Shown here piece after piece: positions 30,501 through 43,378 of a DNA stretch of 64,000 nt; the stretch's first letter is position 1, and every line of letters begins with the position of its first letter. The notes under the pieces are model-generated. The model made no database searches and was not told the DNA's origin. It saw nothing but the letters and a program-made list of their open reading frames with translations. The position numbers and the translations under genes were made by a program. The stretch is from the NCBI GenBank assembly GCA_021464245.1, contig JADCRB010000006.1:2807621-2871620 (forward strand), read 5' to 3'. Origin of the DNA: Carallia brachiata (taxonomy: Eukaryota > Streptophyta > Magnoliopsida > Malpighiales > Rhizophoraceae).

Positions 30501-32810
30501 TATGCTTTTGTGCTACCAAAATCACATGATACATTTGTGACATGAAAAAATATATATATATATATTCTTTTGGTCAAATAGAAAGCACAAAGATGGATGG
30601 GGCCTGATAGTAGAAAGGCATGTCATTTTGAGCTTTGTGCCTCAAGTTAAGTTGTATGCCGTGTTATGTGAGCCTTGCATGAGGATAGCATATGTGCTTC
30701 CCAGGGCGGGTGCGACATTCTCTTTGGTCTAAATTGCTGGCGAATGATCTTTTGCTTCTGTGTTTGTCATGGGAATGCAGTCCATTCGTTCATTTGCTGA
30801 GGCCTCTATGACCACTGCTTATGAGAAGAAATGGCCACTGTATCTCAGCACGAAAAATACTATCCTTAAGAAGTATGATGGCAGGTATGGTGCTCTTGAT
30901 ACTTTGTCACCTTTTTTGCTGCTAGTTAATTGTACTTGAGTTGGGCCTGTCATATTTGTTTTCCCTCGCCTTTTATCTTTTTTAATTGATCAATTAATAT
31001 TTATGGTAAACTTATTTTTCATCTATATGAAGATTTAAGGACATATTTCAAGAAGTTTATGAAGCTAACTGGAAAGCAAAGTTTGAGGCTGCTGGGATAT
31101 GGTGAGTATCGTCCTCGTACGTTTTCTTTAAGATGCTTGTTTTTCTTTTCTTTTTTCTTTTTGTTTTCCCTTTTTTGCATTGACTTGTATGTTTGAACTG
31201 GAAGGTATGAGCACCGTCTTATTGATGATATGGTTGCCTATGCTCTCAAGAGTGAAGGAGGTTATGTGTGGGCATGCAAGAACTATGATGGAGATGTTCA
31301 GAGTGATTTCCTTGCCCAGGGTATGTCAAACAAACTTTTAAGATCTTTAACAATGTACGAAAACTTTGCCTTTGGTCTGATTCAGCAATTGATTTAGCAA
31401 TCAAGGACTATTAGGAAGCAGGACTTCTTCCTTTTCAAAGAAAAGAATAGGGATTTTGAATGATACAAATTTCTCATTTTTAGTTGAACTGAATCGGAAG
31501 TTGTATTCCTCTCTGATTTTGCTGCTTTACCATTTGTGCTATGGCTTTAAATTCATGGCTTCTCTACCTATGCATTTATTTTCATAGCAAATGGAAACTA
31601 ACTATTACTGGCTGCATTTTCCTAGGCTTTGGATCTCTTGGACTGATGACTTCAGTACTGGTATGTTCCGACGGATCCAGGAATTGTCTGTCTTGTTTGA
31701 GTGACAAAGTGTTTTCTGTCATATATGCTTTTGGTCTTATTTTCCATCACTGCTTGTCTATAACTATTTGTCCCATATACTTCTCTGGACTCTTCATATT
31801 CAACAGTCTTATGGCTGGGAGATAATTAAACCGTAGCTTTGAGTTTCCATTGGTCTTATTACTTGTTGCTTGTTTGCATTAATGAAAGTTGGTCAAGGTA
31901 CATACCTCAACTATTTTAAGGACAAAATTGCAATCTTGGTTAACATACTGTAGTCGGACTCTTGGGTTGGAAGCTGGGATAGGGAAACAAATGTGAATGT
32001 GTAGGGTATGTGATGATTATGCAGGGAATTTCATTATGCAGACATATTGGGCTCGCCTGTCAAAAAGAAAAAAGCACATATTAAGCTCTCCTCGCCCCTC
32101 CCCCACCCCCCAGCGTCCCTGTGCCCTCTCTCTCCCCATGCCTTACTGAGTCTGGTTGGTTTAGGTGTGCCCGGATGGAAAGACTATAGAAGCTGAAGCA
32201 GCCCATGGAACTGTTACTCGGCATTACAGGGTCCACCAGAAAGGTGGTGAAACCAGCACAAACAGTATAGCCTCCATCTTTGCTTGGTCACGAGGGCTTG
32301 CTCACAGGTATGTGATTGTTGCTTGTGAATCTATTCTTGGATTTTTCAGATAGTTTTACGCGTGGATACTTTGAGAGCTTTGGTAGTTTGGTTGAGCAGT
32401 TGTGTACGCTCGAATTTCTTTTAAGATAATGAATAATGATATTATTACATCATTGCTGGCAGGGCTAAGTTGGATGACAACGCTAGACTTTTGGAATTTA
32501 CTGAAAAACTGGAAACAGCTTGCATTGGCGTAGTGGAGTCCGGCAAATGACCAAAGATCTTGCACTAATTATCCATGGATCCAAGTGAGTAATTATTCAA
32601 AATAATATGACTTGTGTTTTGGATGTAAATATCTGTATTCCTTTTCTTTTCCATACATAATGATCTCCTGATCCAACTCATATGAACAAAATATACCTCT
32701 GATGTGTGATACTGTGATGCAGGCTTGCTAGGGACCAATATCTCAATACTGAAGAGTTTATTGATGCTGTGGCCGAGGAGCTGCAAGGAAGACTTTCTAT
32801 CAAAGCATAA
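27528..32810 (+). CDS. ICDH: Cytosolic NADP-dependent isocitrate dehydrogenase, frameshifted in exon 14
   Basis: The enzyme oxidises isocitrate to 2-oxoglutarate with NADP+. Fifteen exons: 27528-27576, 28364-28407, 28502-28611, 28937-28974, 29081-29158, 29231-29284, 29371-29472, 29829-29920, 30781-30884, 31033-31101, 31205-31320, 31626-31660, 32165-32307, 32463-32584, 32723-32810, all with GT-AG introns. The start [17 protein letters not shown] and the end SIKA, with no transit peptide and no peroxisomal SKL, indicate the cytosolic form. Substrate residues lie in KSPNGTIRN (95-103) and [13 protein letters not shown] (from 133). K214 and the metal-binding aspartates D254, D277 and D281 (YDGDVQSD) are present. 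In exon 14 the expected GGC AAA ATG has lost one A (32541-32550), so a TGA at 32548-32550 ends the protein at 373 residues. The normal length is about 414, and the lost tail is still encoded, intact, in the other frame. The cause is either an assembly or sequencing error in an A run or a real truncated allele. Confidence 0.93.
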
Positions 32811-33081
32811 TTATATGCGAGTGCTGCAAACCTGGCCTGATGCCGCAATGGTATTAATACTGCAGTGGTTGCATTTTGATGTTTGATAATCTCAGAATGA
32901 TTTTTTTTTTATCTTCCTTTTCATTCCTTTTTTTTTTTTGCCACAAATGCATGCAAGTAATGTTTGCTGGATTTGCATCCTTTATGGATCATAGACTCAT
33001 ATTATACCTCTTAGATCTACTAAATCATCAATTGAAAAGTACCTTGGTTGACAACTCTCTCTTCAGGAGATAATGAATGTC

Positions 33082-33087
33082 AATAAA
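33082..33087 (+). terminator. Candidate poly(A) signal of isocitrate dehydrogenase
   Basis: AATAAA lies 272 bases after the normal stop codon at 32808-32810. A second AATAAA occurs near 33276. The sequence between is T-rich 3' UTR-like. Confidence 0.45.
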
Positions 33088-33385
33088 ATCGATGGATGTC
33101 TGCACACCTCCTGTGCTTCATCCCATGATTTGTAACACTATTCTACTGCAGGGTTGATTTTACGCTGTAGTGCCGTGGTGTCGGTTATTATTTGCTATAA
33201 CATGCCAGGATTGATGCATAACCCTTAGATGGAATATCTGGTTTGGGATTTGATGCTTTTCGTCATTAATCCCAGAAATAAAGTGCTCTTTAGATGCAAC
33301 TATAATTTTTGTTAATGGTGATTGCTTACTTGTGGTTAATATATATCGTAATACTTGGCTTTTGTACTTAAATCACAGAGCTTGA

Positions 33386-33670
33386 TCAGAGGTCATTTTC
33401 ATTGTTGGTTGCAGGCCTAGGTGCGCAAAGTGAGAATGTCCCATTCGGGCCTTCAATTGGAAAAAAATAATAATAATGATGAGGAGATGCAGTCTGCTTA
33501 GCAAAGCTTCGAACATCTGATTTGGGGTCTGCCTCCCATCTTTCATTGTGATTTTTATTGCGGACAATTCCATCTAAAGATGGTTCTTGCTTTTCTCTGT
33601 CATCTTGCATGATGGGGGGTTGAATTTTCCTTAAATTGTGTCGTTCACTTGTTTCATTTCTTTCGACCAA
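33386..33670 (-). other. Open frame antisense to the ICDH 3' flank, unrecognised
   Basis: A minus-strand frame of 94 codons (MVERNETSERHNLRK...), open further upstream (DFAAL before the M), has a varied, hydrophilic composition and ends with a stop near 33386. I do not recognise it. It could be the last exon or a fragment of a minus-strand gene, but I find no convincing partner exon between 33670 and 35840. Confidence 0.2.
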
Positions 33671-35843
33671 GGCGGCAAAGTCAACCTCGACTCTCTACAA
33701 CTACAATGGAACACTTTCAAAATTCTAAATGGCAATTTCCTAATTTATTTTTACCATTGGCGCTGCGAAAGGAAGTAATAATTTATGGACTACATGAGGC
33801 CGAAGTTGTAACTGAATTTATTTGATCGATTTTGTTCTATGTAGAGCTCCAAATCTAGTAATAATCTACGAATAATAGAACCAAAGTAGTGGGGAAAAAA
33901 AAAAAAAAACACAAGAAAGCTGCGGCCAGATAGTATAGTTATGAAAGGCTGGTGCCACACAAGCTAAATTATTGAGATGGCAAAAACGCAGGAAACAGAG
34001 TTGTAAATTTAAGAAATCAGTATTACGATTTTATATTCCAAGGGTATCCTATGGAACATTTGGAACGGAAAAATTATGCGGCAATGATTTGTTGGTACCC
34101 CCTATGCAATATAACGTTATTATTATTATTGTTATTATTATTATTTTGTTGTAATAAGTCCTGCTTAATATTGCAAGATAACAATTTTTATTGTAACAAG
34201 TTCAGTTTAATATTGCAACAGAAGGGTCATCCGTTAGCGAGAAATTTTTTAAAAAAAAATAAATACGTAAGTTTTTGGGTAACACTACGTTTAGGACAAT
34301 ATTAAGTATGTTTTAGAATTTAGTGTTATTATTTTTTTTGAAAAATAAGTTTTACGATAATACAAGGTACTTTTAAGGTAGAATTAAAAATATTTTTAGA
34401 GTGTAAAAAAAAATAAGAAAGAAACCTATGGGAAAGAAAGTAGGAAAATCAAGAAACTTTCTTGTGTGTGGATTTATAAGAAAAGGCAGAAGATAGAAAA
34501 AGCACAGTTTTTTTAGCAAGAAAAATATTGCTTTCTCACCCATTTGGTGTGAAAATGAGGAGAAAGTGTAATGTTGAATAGAAAATTACATTATTGTTGC
34601 CACTTTTGTATATTGTCTTCAATTTGGACATTTGGTTTCCGTTGGAAAAGTGAAATTTATAGATCAAGGTAATTTACACACATAAATTTTCTTTTTCTTC
34701 ACTTTATTATCATATCTAAGTACAAAAAAATTACTTTTTAATTATTTTCTTTCACACCTATTTCAATCTATCTAAACAACTAATAAAAAAATCACTTTCT
34801 TTTTTACCATTTTCTTTTACACAATTTTTTTTTTTCATCACTTTCTTCTTCACTCCACTTTCAAATTCAAATATACCACATAGAAGTTAAATCTCTGACT
34901 CTCCATTAGCATAAGGTTTATAGACCAGTTAAACTAAACAGCTGGCCATTGATTTAAATGCATGATGCATCAAACCTAGAATTACTCATAACCAAAGATA
35001 ATTTGTATGTGTCTTTAATCTGGAGAAAACTTTTTCTTGGTGCATGGGGAAAATTAGAGAAAGCAACTTTGACTGTAGGATCTGAAATCAAGGTTAAGCA
35101 TCATAATATGCACATTGGCTGATTTTGCAAACAACAGCAGATACATATTGACCAGCCAACGACTTCCTACTCCTACTTTAACTCTCTTTTTTCCTTCATT
35201 TGAGAATTCTCTCTTGGCAGCTGACTTACTGTCATTTTCCTAAAAGAAGTAAGCATTAGATACTGTATTTGTAGAGGATCACCACACAATGGTGATGTCT
35301 GATGGTCAATCAAATTCTGCATGAGTTAGTGAAAAGCTTGTCTCTGAAATGAAATAAAACAACCTGATTCTACCAGGCCTTCCAATCAAAATTGCCTCAT
35401 CAATGTTCTTCCATGTTGGTTATGTAGCAAACAACCTCTTTCTTTCTTTTACCAAGCTTTCCATTGTCCACAAGCAAAGGGGAATTCATCAAACGTCATA
35501 GATCTCTCACTTGTAGAAGGCAAAATTATGTTTTTTATATATGTTCTAGCCTCTTGGCAGCATTCGGTCCACTGTTAACTTTTCATTTCATATCTTAACT
35601 ATATATGAAGTGAAGTGAAGTGGTCTCGCACAAACATGACAATTGAATTATTGAAGCGAAAAACTAGATCAAAGACCATTTCCTATCATCATTACGAGCT
35701 AATGGTTTTTCTTTTCTTTTTGTTTTTTTTTTTTGAATAAAGGGTAGTTCAATTTTGGTTTATAACGCCACAGATGTTGACACCCACAAATTTTTCTTTT
35801 ATTCATGACAAGTGAAATCTCAGAAGAGGATGGATTTGAACCT
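33671..35843. other. Intergenic between ICDH and the copia element
   Basis: There is a (TTA)n-like microsatellite at about 34111-34148, followed by a short repeated phrase TTGCAA(G/C)A near 34170-34220. The segment 34240-34870 is T/A-rich with repeated CTTTCTT/TTTTACCATTTTC words and may be MITE debris. A GGATTTGAACC B-box-like word (35832-35842) touches the left LTR, suggesting that the copia element inserted in or next to a SINE remnant. No gene is recognised. Confidence 0.35.
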
Positions 35844-36341
35844 TGTTAAGAAAATTGAGTAAGAATCAAATAAACTTTGTATCATGAATAATCACTATCT
35901 TTAAAGTGATGTTCGTCCCCTTCCAAATTACTGCAGGGTTTATGATGAATCACTTCAGGATTTACAAACCTTGGGTTTACATACAACAACTCCTCTAAAC
36001 TCCCTAATAAGAATTTCTCAAGTGTAAGAAGAAAAGAACTTTTATGAGAATGAATATATCAGAATATTTACGACTGTTGGGCAAAAGACATCTTATTTAT
36101 AAACTTTGAACAGACACTTATGAAAAGTTATGTCTCTTTCTTGAAGAATCTGTCTCTTTCTATGAACAGGCACAACTCTTCATACTAAAAGTCACATATT
36201 TTCCTACAAAGGTTATGTTTCTTCCGACTAAATGTCACTTCTCTTCTATGAAGAGTCATACCTCTTTAATCGTAACTGTAATTTAGTTCTTTTGTTAAAA
36301 CAACAAACTGATGTAGTTATCTATCGATATATTTTCTAACA
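35844..36341 (-). repeat. 3' LTR of the copia element
   Basis: A 498-bp LTR. It starts (minus) TGTTAGAAAATATATCG and ends ...CAATTTTCTTAACA. It contains repeated short motifs GTCACTTCTCTTC and GTCATACCTC (plus reading) that are also present in the partner LTR. Confidence 0.92.
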
Positions 36342-36352
36342 ATCCCCCACTT
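36342..36352 (-). other. Polypurine tract of the copia element
   Basis: On minus, AAGTGGGGGAT directly precedes the 3' LTR start TGTTAG. This is the expected place and composition for the plus-strand primer. Confidence 0.8.
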
Positions 36353-36843
36353 CGATAGCTACATTGTTTGTTACAAGACTCACACATTGAAAGATGTCTT
36401 TCGAGTTAAACCTTTCATTAATGTTAGTATTTCAAGACTTTAACGAAATCAATGGTGTGATGTACACTTAAACCAAGATTCCTATGTGTTAAAATCGGAA
36501 AATATTACACATATGTACTTCTCTACATAATGAGAAATTCACCGTATTATACAGCACGTTTATGGCCTTGTGCTACCATTCTGATTTCATGAACATTTAC
36601 AAAAGTTAAACCCTTAAACTTTTGCTAGAAGTGGCACCACTTCTTATGTCCATATAGGTGAAGTTCTATATTTTATGTGAGTCCAACTTCATTAAGAGTA
36701 TCACTCATCCTCAAATCCTTTTTGCATTGAATATGAATTATTTATTTATTACATCAATTTAATGTTACCGCAACAGATTAATAACTTGTTGTTACCCATT
36801 AAACCTTTAATTAACTATTGAGTTAGTAAATGTTGGGTTCTCA

Positions 36844-39480
36844 TTATTGGTTGCTATCAAAGGGTTTTAGTCCTATTCCTTTTGATGTTGTCACGATCAT
36901 ATCTCTCGAGAGACCTTTAGTGAAAGGATCAGCTAAATTTTTATAGGATCTTACATACACAATTGTGACAACACCTTCAGACAATAATTGTTTTACATAT
37001 TCATGTCTTAAGGTAATATGTCTAGATTTACCATTATATATTTTACTTAAAGCTCTAGACATTGTTATTTCACTATCACAGTGCAAAGAAATGGCTGAAA
37101 CTAGCTATGGCCACAACTTAATATCAAGTAACAGATTCCTAAACCATTATGCTTCTTTACCTGTAGAAGTTAACGTTATGATTCCATGGTAGACTGAATT
37201 ATACATGTCTGTTTCTTCGAAGCCCATGAAACAGCACCTCCTGCAATGGTAAAAACTCATCCAGACGTAGATGTATTATCACTAATACTAGTTATCCAAC
37301 TAGTATCAGTATATCCTTCTAGTACTACAGGAAAATTATTATAAAACAATCCTAAATTGATCATTCTTTTTAGATATCTAAGGACTCTTACTATTTCCTT
37401 TCAATGTTTCATACTAGGATTGCTTGTATATCTAGAAAGTTTACAAGCTGCAAAACAATATTTGGCCTAGTGCAATTCATAGCATATATTAAGCTACCAA
37501 TTACACTAGCATAATCCAATTGAGCAACTGACCTTCCAGAATTTACATTCAATTTTTGTGATGCATCAAATGTGGTATTCGCTTCTTTAATTTCAAATGA
37601 TTATATTCAAGAAGCACTTTCTCTATATAATGAGATTGATTCAATGCAAAACCCCTACTATATTTTTTAATTTTGATACCCAAGATAGTATCAACTTCAT
37701 TTAAATCCTTCATTTTGAAAGTTGAAGTTAAATACTTCTTTTTTTGATTTACCCCTTCAATATTGGTTCCAACAATTAGAATATCATCAACATAAAGGCA
37801 TATGATCACAACAAAATTTTCTGTAAACTTAGAGTATATGCATTTATTAGTACTATTGTACCTAAAATCATGAGACAGTATTACAGAATCAAATTTTTCA
37901 TGCCATTACTTTGGAGCTTGCTTCAATCCATATAAGGATTTAATTAATTTGCAAACCTTATTTTCATTTCCTAGAAGAATAAATCCTTTAGGTTGCTCCA
38001 TGTACACTTCTTCATCTAAATCACCATTTAGAAAGGCATTAACGTCCATTTGACGTGCATACAGATTATGTATCGATGCTAAAGCCAACAGTACTCTTAT
38101 GGATGTTATTCGTGCCACTGGGGCATAAGTATCAAAGTAATCAATACCTTCTTTTTGCCTAAATCCTTTAGCTACTAATCTAGCTTTAAATGTTTTAAGA
38201 GATCCATCTAAATTATATTTTCTCCTAAATACCCATTTACAACCAATTGGTTTTGATCAAAGAGGCAAATCTAACTAGGATCTAAGTATTATTAGAAATA
38301 TTGAATTCATTTCATCATTTACTACCTCTTTCCAAAAAGCTGCATCTGTAGAAGTTATTGCTTCATTGAATGTCTTTGGATCATCCTCTATATTAAGTAG
38401 TATGGGTATTTTATTAATCAATTTTGTCCTATTGCCTTCAATTAAGAAAACAATAGACTAAAAAGATACAAAATCAGAACCAAATATTTTCTATTTTCTA
38501 GTTCTGTGACTTATCCTAGGTTCCAAAGGAACTTCAAGACTTTTTCTCTTAAGGCTAGTAGAAGTAACATCAAGTTTACTGTCATGATTAACACTGTTAC
38601 TTGCACTAGTTTCTTGTGAAGTGGGTACTCCAACATTGTTAGAATCTTTACAAAATTTATTTCAAGAAATTAACATGTCTTGATTCTACAATCACATTAG
38701 AATCCAAATCCAAAAGCCTATAGGCTTTAGAATTTCCAGCATAACCCACAAACACACTTTTTAGTGCTTTAGGACCTATATTTGTCCTTTTTGGATCTAG
38801 TACTCTGTAAAATGCCAAACATCCCCATACTCTTATATAAGTCAGATGTGGTCTTCTTTTATTCTATAATTCGTATGGAGAAGTTTTAAACTTCTTGGAG
38901 GGTATTCTATTGTCTAAAAAAGAAGCTGTTAGTATAGCTTCTCCCCACAAGTTTAATGGCAATCCAGCTCTTAATATCATGGCATTTGTCATGTCTACTA
39001 ATATTCTATTTTTTCTTTCCGCCAACCCATTTTGTTATGGGCTATACGAAGCACTAGTTTGGTGTATAATTCATTTTCCTCACAAAACTGTATAAATTCT
39101 GTAGGAAAATATTCACCCCCCTCTATCACTTCGCAAGATCTTTATTTTCTTGCCTTTTTGATTTTCAACAATAAATTTGTAACATTTAAACATGTCAAAG
39201 GCTTGATCTTTACTTTTCATCAAATAAATATGTGTATACCTAGAAGAATCATCTATAAATGTTATAAAGTATCTATTTCCTCATCTTGTTAATATGTCAT
39301 TTAATTCACAAATATCAGAATGCACAATATCTAATAATTTTGTATGTCTGTTTACTCTAGGGAAAGGTTTCTTAGTCATTTTTGCTTGGATGCATATTTC
39401 ACATTTTTCTTTATTATCATGATCATAAAAAACCAATCTATGTTTAGACATACACCTTATAGAATTATAATTAATATGTG
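36844..39480 (-). pseudogene. copia integrase, RT and RNase H remnant
   Basis: RNase H and the C-terminus lie at 37500-36844 (NGKSRHITLRHEYVKQLL, LADPFTKGL). RT runs from about 38150, with [20 protein letters not shown] and [10 protein letters not shown] in the frame 38118-37906 and the catalytic YVDDILIVGTN at 37794-37762. The region 39480-38200 carries decayed integrase, readable only in pieces in changing frames (for example NLVSVNLLGKKG-type pre-integrase sequence just upstream). Stops and frameshifts make it inactive. Confidence 0.85.
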
Positions 39481-40844
39481 CTAGATGTTCATGTCATAAA
39501 GTAGAAGAAGACTCAACAATATAAATAGAATTATTATTATTTTTATTAATACTGAATTTGTACATCCCATCACATGAGTATCCTTTTCCAACAAATACTT
39601 CATTCCTAGACAAGATTAATTTATCAGATTCTAACACTGCTTTAAGACCTTTTTTGCCTAACAAATTGACAGACACGAGATTCTTTCTAATTTCAGGCAA
39701 AAATAGTACATTAGTAAGAATGAGTTTCTTCCCCGAAGAAAATTGAAGTTCAACGCTTCCATTTCCAAAACCCTTTGCTGTGTTTTGATTTCCCATAAGC
39801 ACTTCTTGTCTTTCTGTTATCTCTTCAAATTCTTTGAAAAAGGATTTATTGTTGCAGACATGAATAATAGCCCTAGAATCATACCACCTGTCATCAGACT
39901 TGGTCATAGCAGCCATATGAAGTTTAGTAATCATGTCAATGTGCAATCTGAGTCATTGCAATTATTTCTGTTGGTTCTTGTTCAACTATATTAGCATTAT
40001 TAGCATTGTCCTTATTCAATTTCTTAAGAAATCTGCACTCACGTTTGATATGCCCCTTTTTTTCCACAATGATAACAGATTCTACCTTTTGACTTGTTGG
40101 AGTTATTTGTCTCAAGATATTTCCTCTTTCTTCCACCAGAATTATTATGTAATCTTGTGTCAGACTCAATATTGTTCACCTTAGAACTCGATATAACAAA
40201 ATGTTTCTTTTCACGAATTTGAGTTTCCTCCTCAATTCACAAATGTTTTATGAGTCATTCTATAGTAATATTCTCTGTTATATGTAGATATTTCTTTCTG
40301 TAATCATTTCAACTAGGAGGTAACTTGGCTATGATAGCCCACACTTAAAGTGGTTCAGATACATCAGTTTTGTTGTCCTTGAGTTTTGACACAAAATTTG
40401 CAATGTGTACTTGATCCATTATAGATTGATTTCCACCATTGTATATTCAAAATATTTAAGAGGAAGAAATTTGTCTACACCTTATTTTTCGTTGATGTAC
40501 TTATTTTCCAATGCGAACTTTTGGAGACTTGACAGAAGCATACAAATCGTAGAGTCGATCTGATGGAGTGTTAAGAATATGTCCTCTGCACAGCACCTCA
40601 TCATCTTCCCTTTTATTGCATTCTAACTTGATGGCCTATGTGTCATCTTCTTTTGGAGTTGAAATTCAGCCATATTAGGATCCAAAATATAGTCAACCTT
40701 CTATTTTGTCAATACAAACAGAATTTTATCTTTCCAACGATTATAATTTAACCCATCAAATCTCTCAAGCAAAACTACATCTTGATTCATAGCATTGATT
40801 GCAGTAGGCATTGTTGCTGTCACAGATTCTCTCATGGACTCCAT
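39481..40844 (-). pseudogene. copia gag and protease remnant
   Basis: gag opens with ATG at 40844-40842, only 20 bases after the 5' LTR. It contains LERFDGLNYNRWKDKILFVL, the common copia gag start, and then a stop. The zinc knuckle CYHCGKK-GHIKREC (about 40077-40036) is split by one extra A in an A run. The protease-like region (39946-39494) reads WYDSRAIIHVC where a DSG active site is expected, so the catalytic glycine is lost. Confidence 0.85.
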
Positions 40845-40864
40845 TGTGAACTTCACTTTAAAAT

Positions 40865-41366
40865 TGTTAGGAAAATTGAGTAGGAATCAAATAGGTTTTG
40901 TATCATGAATAATCACTGTCTTTAAAGTGATGTTTATCCCCTTCCAAATTGCTGCAGGATTTATGACGAATCACTTCAGGATTTACAAAACTTTGGGTTT
41001 ACAGATAGCAACTCCTCTAAATCCCCTAATAAGAATTTTTCAAGTGTAAAAGAAAAGAATTTTTAGGTGAATGAATGCATCATAATATTAACAACTATTA
41101 GGCAAAAGAGGCATCCTATTTATAAACTTTGGACAGACACTTGTGAAAAGTACTATCTCTTTCCCTGAAGAATCATCTCTCTTTCCATGAACAGACACAA
41201 CTCTTCATACTAAAAGTCACATCTTTTCCTACAAAGGTTATGTCTCTTCCCAATAAAGGTCACTTCTCTTCCATAAAGAGTCATGCCTCTTTAATCACAA
41301 CTGTAATTTAATTCTTTTCTTAAAGCAAGAAACTAATGTAGCTATCTATAAATATATTTTCCAACA
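40865..41366 (-). repeat. 5' LTR of the copia element
   Basis: A 502-bp LTR homologous to 35844-36341 over its full length. On minus it begins TGTTGGAAAATATATTT and ends TTTTCCTAACA. No TGGTATCAGAGC primer-binding site follows it. Confidence 0.92.
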
Positions 41367-43378
41367 ACCCCATTCTAGAAATCTGAACCCCTTTAAGGTC
41401 TCAAGGTAGCATTGCCTCAGTGTTAAGTTCATGTTGGCTACTCTATCTTCCTGTTTTAGAAAATGAATTGCATGTCACTCTGCACACGGGTCATATAAAA
41501 AAAAAAAAAAAAAAGGTAGGTGTGAAGAATTGTTCACTTATTTACTCAGCAGGGTTAAAGGTAAAAAGCAGGAAATGTTGAGACATTTTGCCACTCACCA
41601 AGCTCCAAAGCAATGGCACCTGCAACCTTTGCATTGTCACCCTCGTTTGTACTAAACAGATTCCAGGTGATCCAGCATAAGAGATGTGTTATCGTTTCAA
41701 AAATCATCGCTACTGCCCCATGTCTCAAAGAAATACATGAGACTATAAGATGTGTGTAGACAAAATACGTTTAAGAAAAAAATTTTATATATGTGTCCTT
41801 TCTCTAATTGAAATTTCTAATTTAATTTACTTAAAATTTAAATTAAATTAACTCAATTTCTTATATAAGTAAAAAATAAAAAAATAAATGGAATTTGTTT
41901 AAAATAATAAAATAATAAAATAAATCTGTATTATATAAAATTATAAATGAATTACTTAGAAAATAAGTAAACACAGCAAACATTGTTTTTGTTGCCAATG
42001 TAACGTGATATGCTATTACAATGAAAATTTTTATTCAATTTTCCTTTTTGTTAAATTTATTTATTCACTTTTACTTTTTTTTTTTTTGCTACAAATGTTG
42101 CCCACAAGCAAGGGAAATACCAATCTAATTTTACACAAAAACATTTTTCAACGAACAGCAAAAGAGTAAAGTTGGTCGACATGCACACTTTTAATGCATT
42201 TTGAAAGCAAAGATATAATTGGTGTTTATTTATTTTCATTTGACATTCTAATTAATGATTTACACACCACACTTCTTACTTGAAATATTGGAAAGTTTAG
42301 GTTGATATATCCAAATTATGTATCAAATTATCTCTTTTTTTTTTTATTATTACAAGGGAGACCTAAAAGCTACAAAATGACAAGAGAGCTGATAGAACTC
42401 AAATACAAAATTGGCAGGTTTTAATAAAATATTCCAACTAATTGTATTATAAGTACATGACTCTTTAAATTATCTACAATTGGTGCTTACACTTACTTGG
42501 CTATGAATGATACTTTTTTTTTTATTTCTTTAATTTATGGGTAAATTATCAAACTCTTTTTTTTTTTTTTTTAGAGCAAGCTCATTTTATTTTCATCAGT
42601 ACTCTATGTTCTACATTTTCTTATTATCATTGATTTCAATGAATCAAACAAAAGATCCTTTTTAGGTTTCCCATTTTTAATAGTTTTGTTGTATGTCCCA
42701 TAATTTATAATTTGTGTCCAATTAAGATTAATCCTTCTTCACTCTCTCGCCTTCCCTTCTCCTGCCTCTTCCTCAGTCGCTTTCTTTGATGGAATAGCTA
42801 TTCCTTGTATCCCAAAAAAAAAAGACTATGGCAATCCCACATTCAACAAGAATGGACTGGTGTGTTATGTGGCACTAACGGGAAAAGCTTTCCAAAATAA
42901 AAGTCAAAAAGACTAATTGACAATGTATTTCGTCGAAATAAGATTTTATTGAACTGGGAAAATGGATGGAAATGAAGATTGAATAAGCTATTTGTTGAAA
43001 TATAAACGATAATAAAACACAATTTTAAAAAAAATTGACTAGAAATTTGTTTTCCCGTTCCTTAAGCAACCACTTTTATAGTTTGATTTAGATCTAACGG
43101 TTATCGGTTTGAACAGACTACCTATATCAATTAATTCATTAGCTCTATGCCTGAATGGAGGTTAAGGTCAACCTCCTCTTCTACATCTCTCTCCTATTCA
43201 CTTTCACGGAAATATGAAATTTCACCCTCTCTTAAGAAAATAATAAAAGAAAAAACAAAAGAGTTAGGACCCACCTCGTTTGCAAGTATTTGATATGAAC
43301 AGGAATTTCTTTATCGAAGCTAACAAATCTAAAAAGACAGGATCCTAATCTTTGTATGTCAACAAGGCCTCGTGGCAA
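41367..43378. other. Intergenic, AT-rich
   Basis: No gene is assigned. GAACCCC near 41388 beside the LTR may be the other half of a SINE remnant interrupted by the copia element. A run of about 18 A lies at 41499-41516. An exon-like minus segment near 41655-41599 is discussed among the rejected items. Poly-T and AT-rich stretches dominate 41800-42600; CT-rich sequence lies at 42730-42790. Confidence 0.35.

Larger units (their letters stand above)
35844..41366 (-). mobile_element. Ty1/copia retrotransposon with both LTRs, inactive
   Basis: Two direct LTRs (35844-36341 and 40865-41366) flank a minus-strand gag-pol in the order gag, protease, integrase, RT, RNase H, the copia order. The ends are TG...CA. 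The candidate 5-bp target duplication is poor (AACCT at 35839-35843, ACCCC at 41367-41371; 3 of 5 match). By eye the LTRs differ at roughly one in eight positions, mostly transitions, so the insertion is old. The coding region has many stops and frameshifts. Confidence 0.93.

Noticed and set aside
35839..41371. Perfect 5-bp target duplication for the copia element
   Set aside because: The flanks AACCT and ACCCC agree at only 3 of 5 positions. Decay or recombination may be the cause, so I do not claim a duplication.
41599..41655. Minus-strand exon-like segment (NEGDNAKVAGAIALELG, flanked by TTTAG and GTGAGT)
   Set aside because: Only about 18 codons, no partner exon found and no family recognised. 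It may be a relic, but a single short match to splice rules is too weak.
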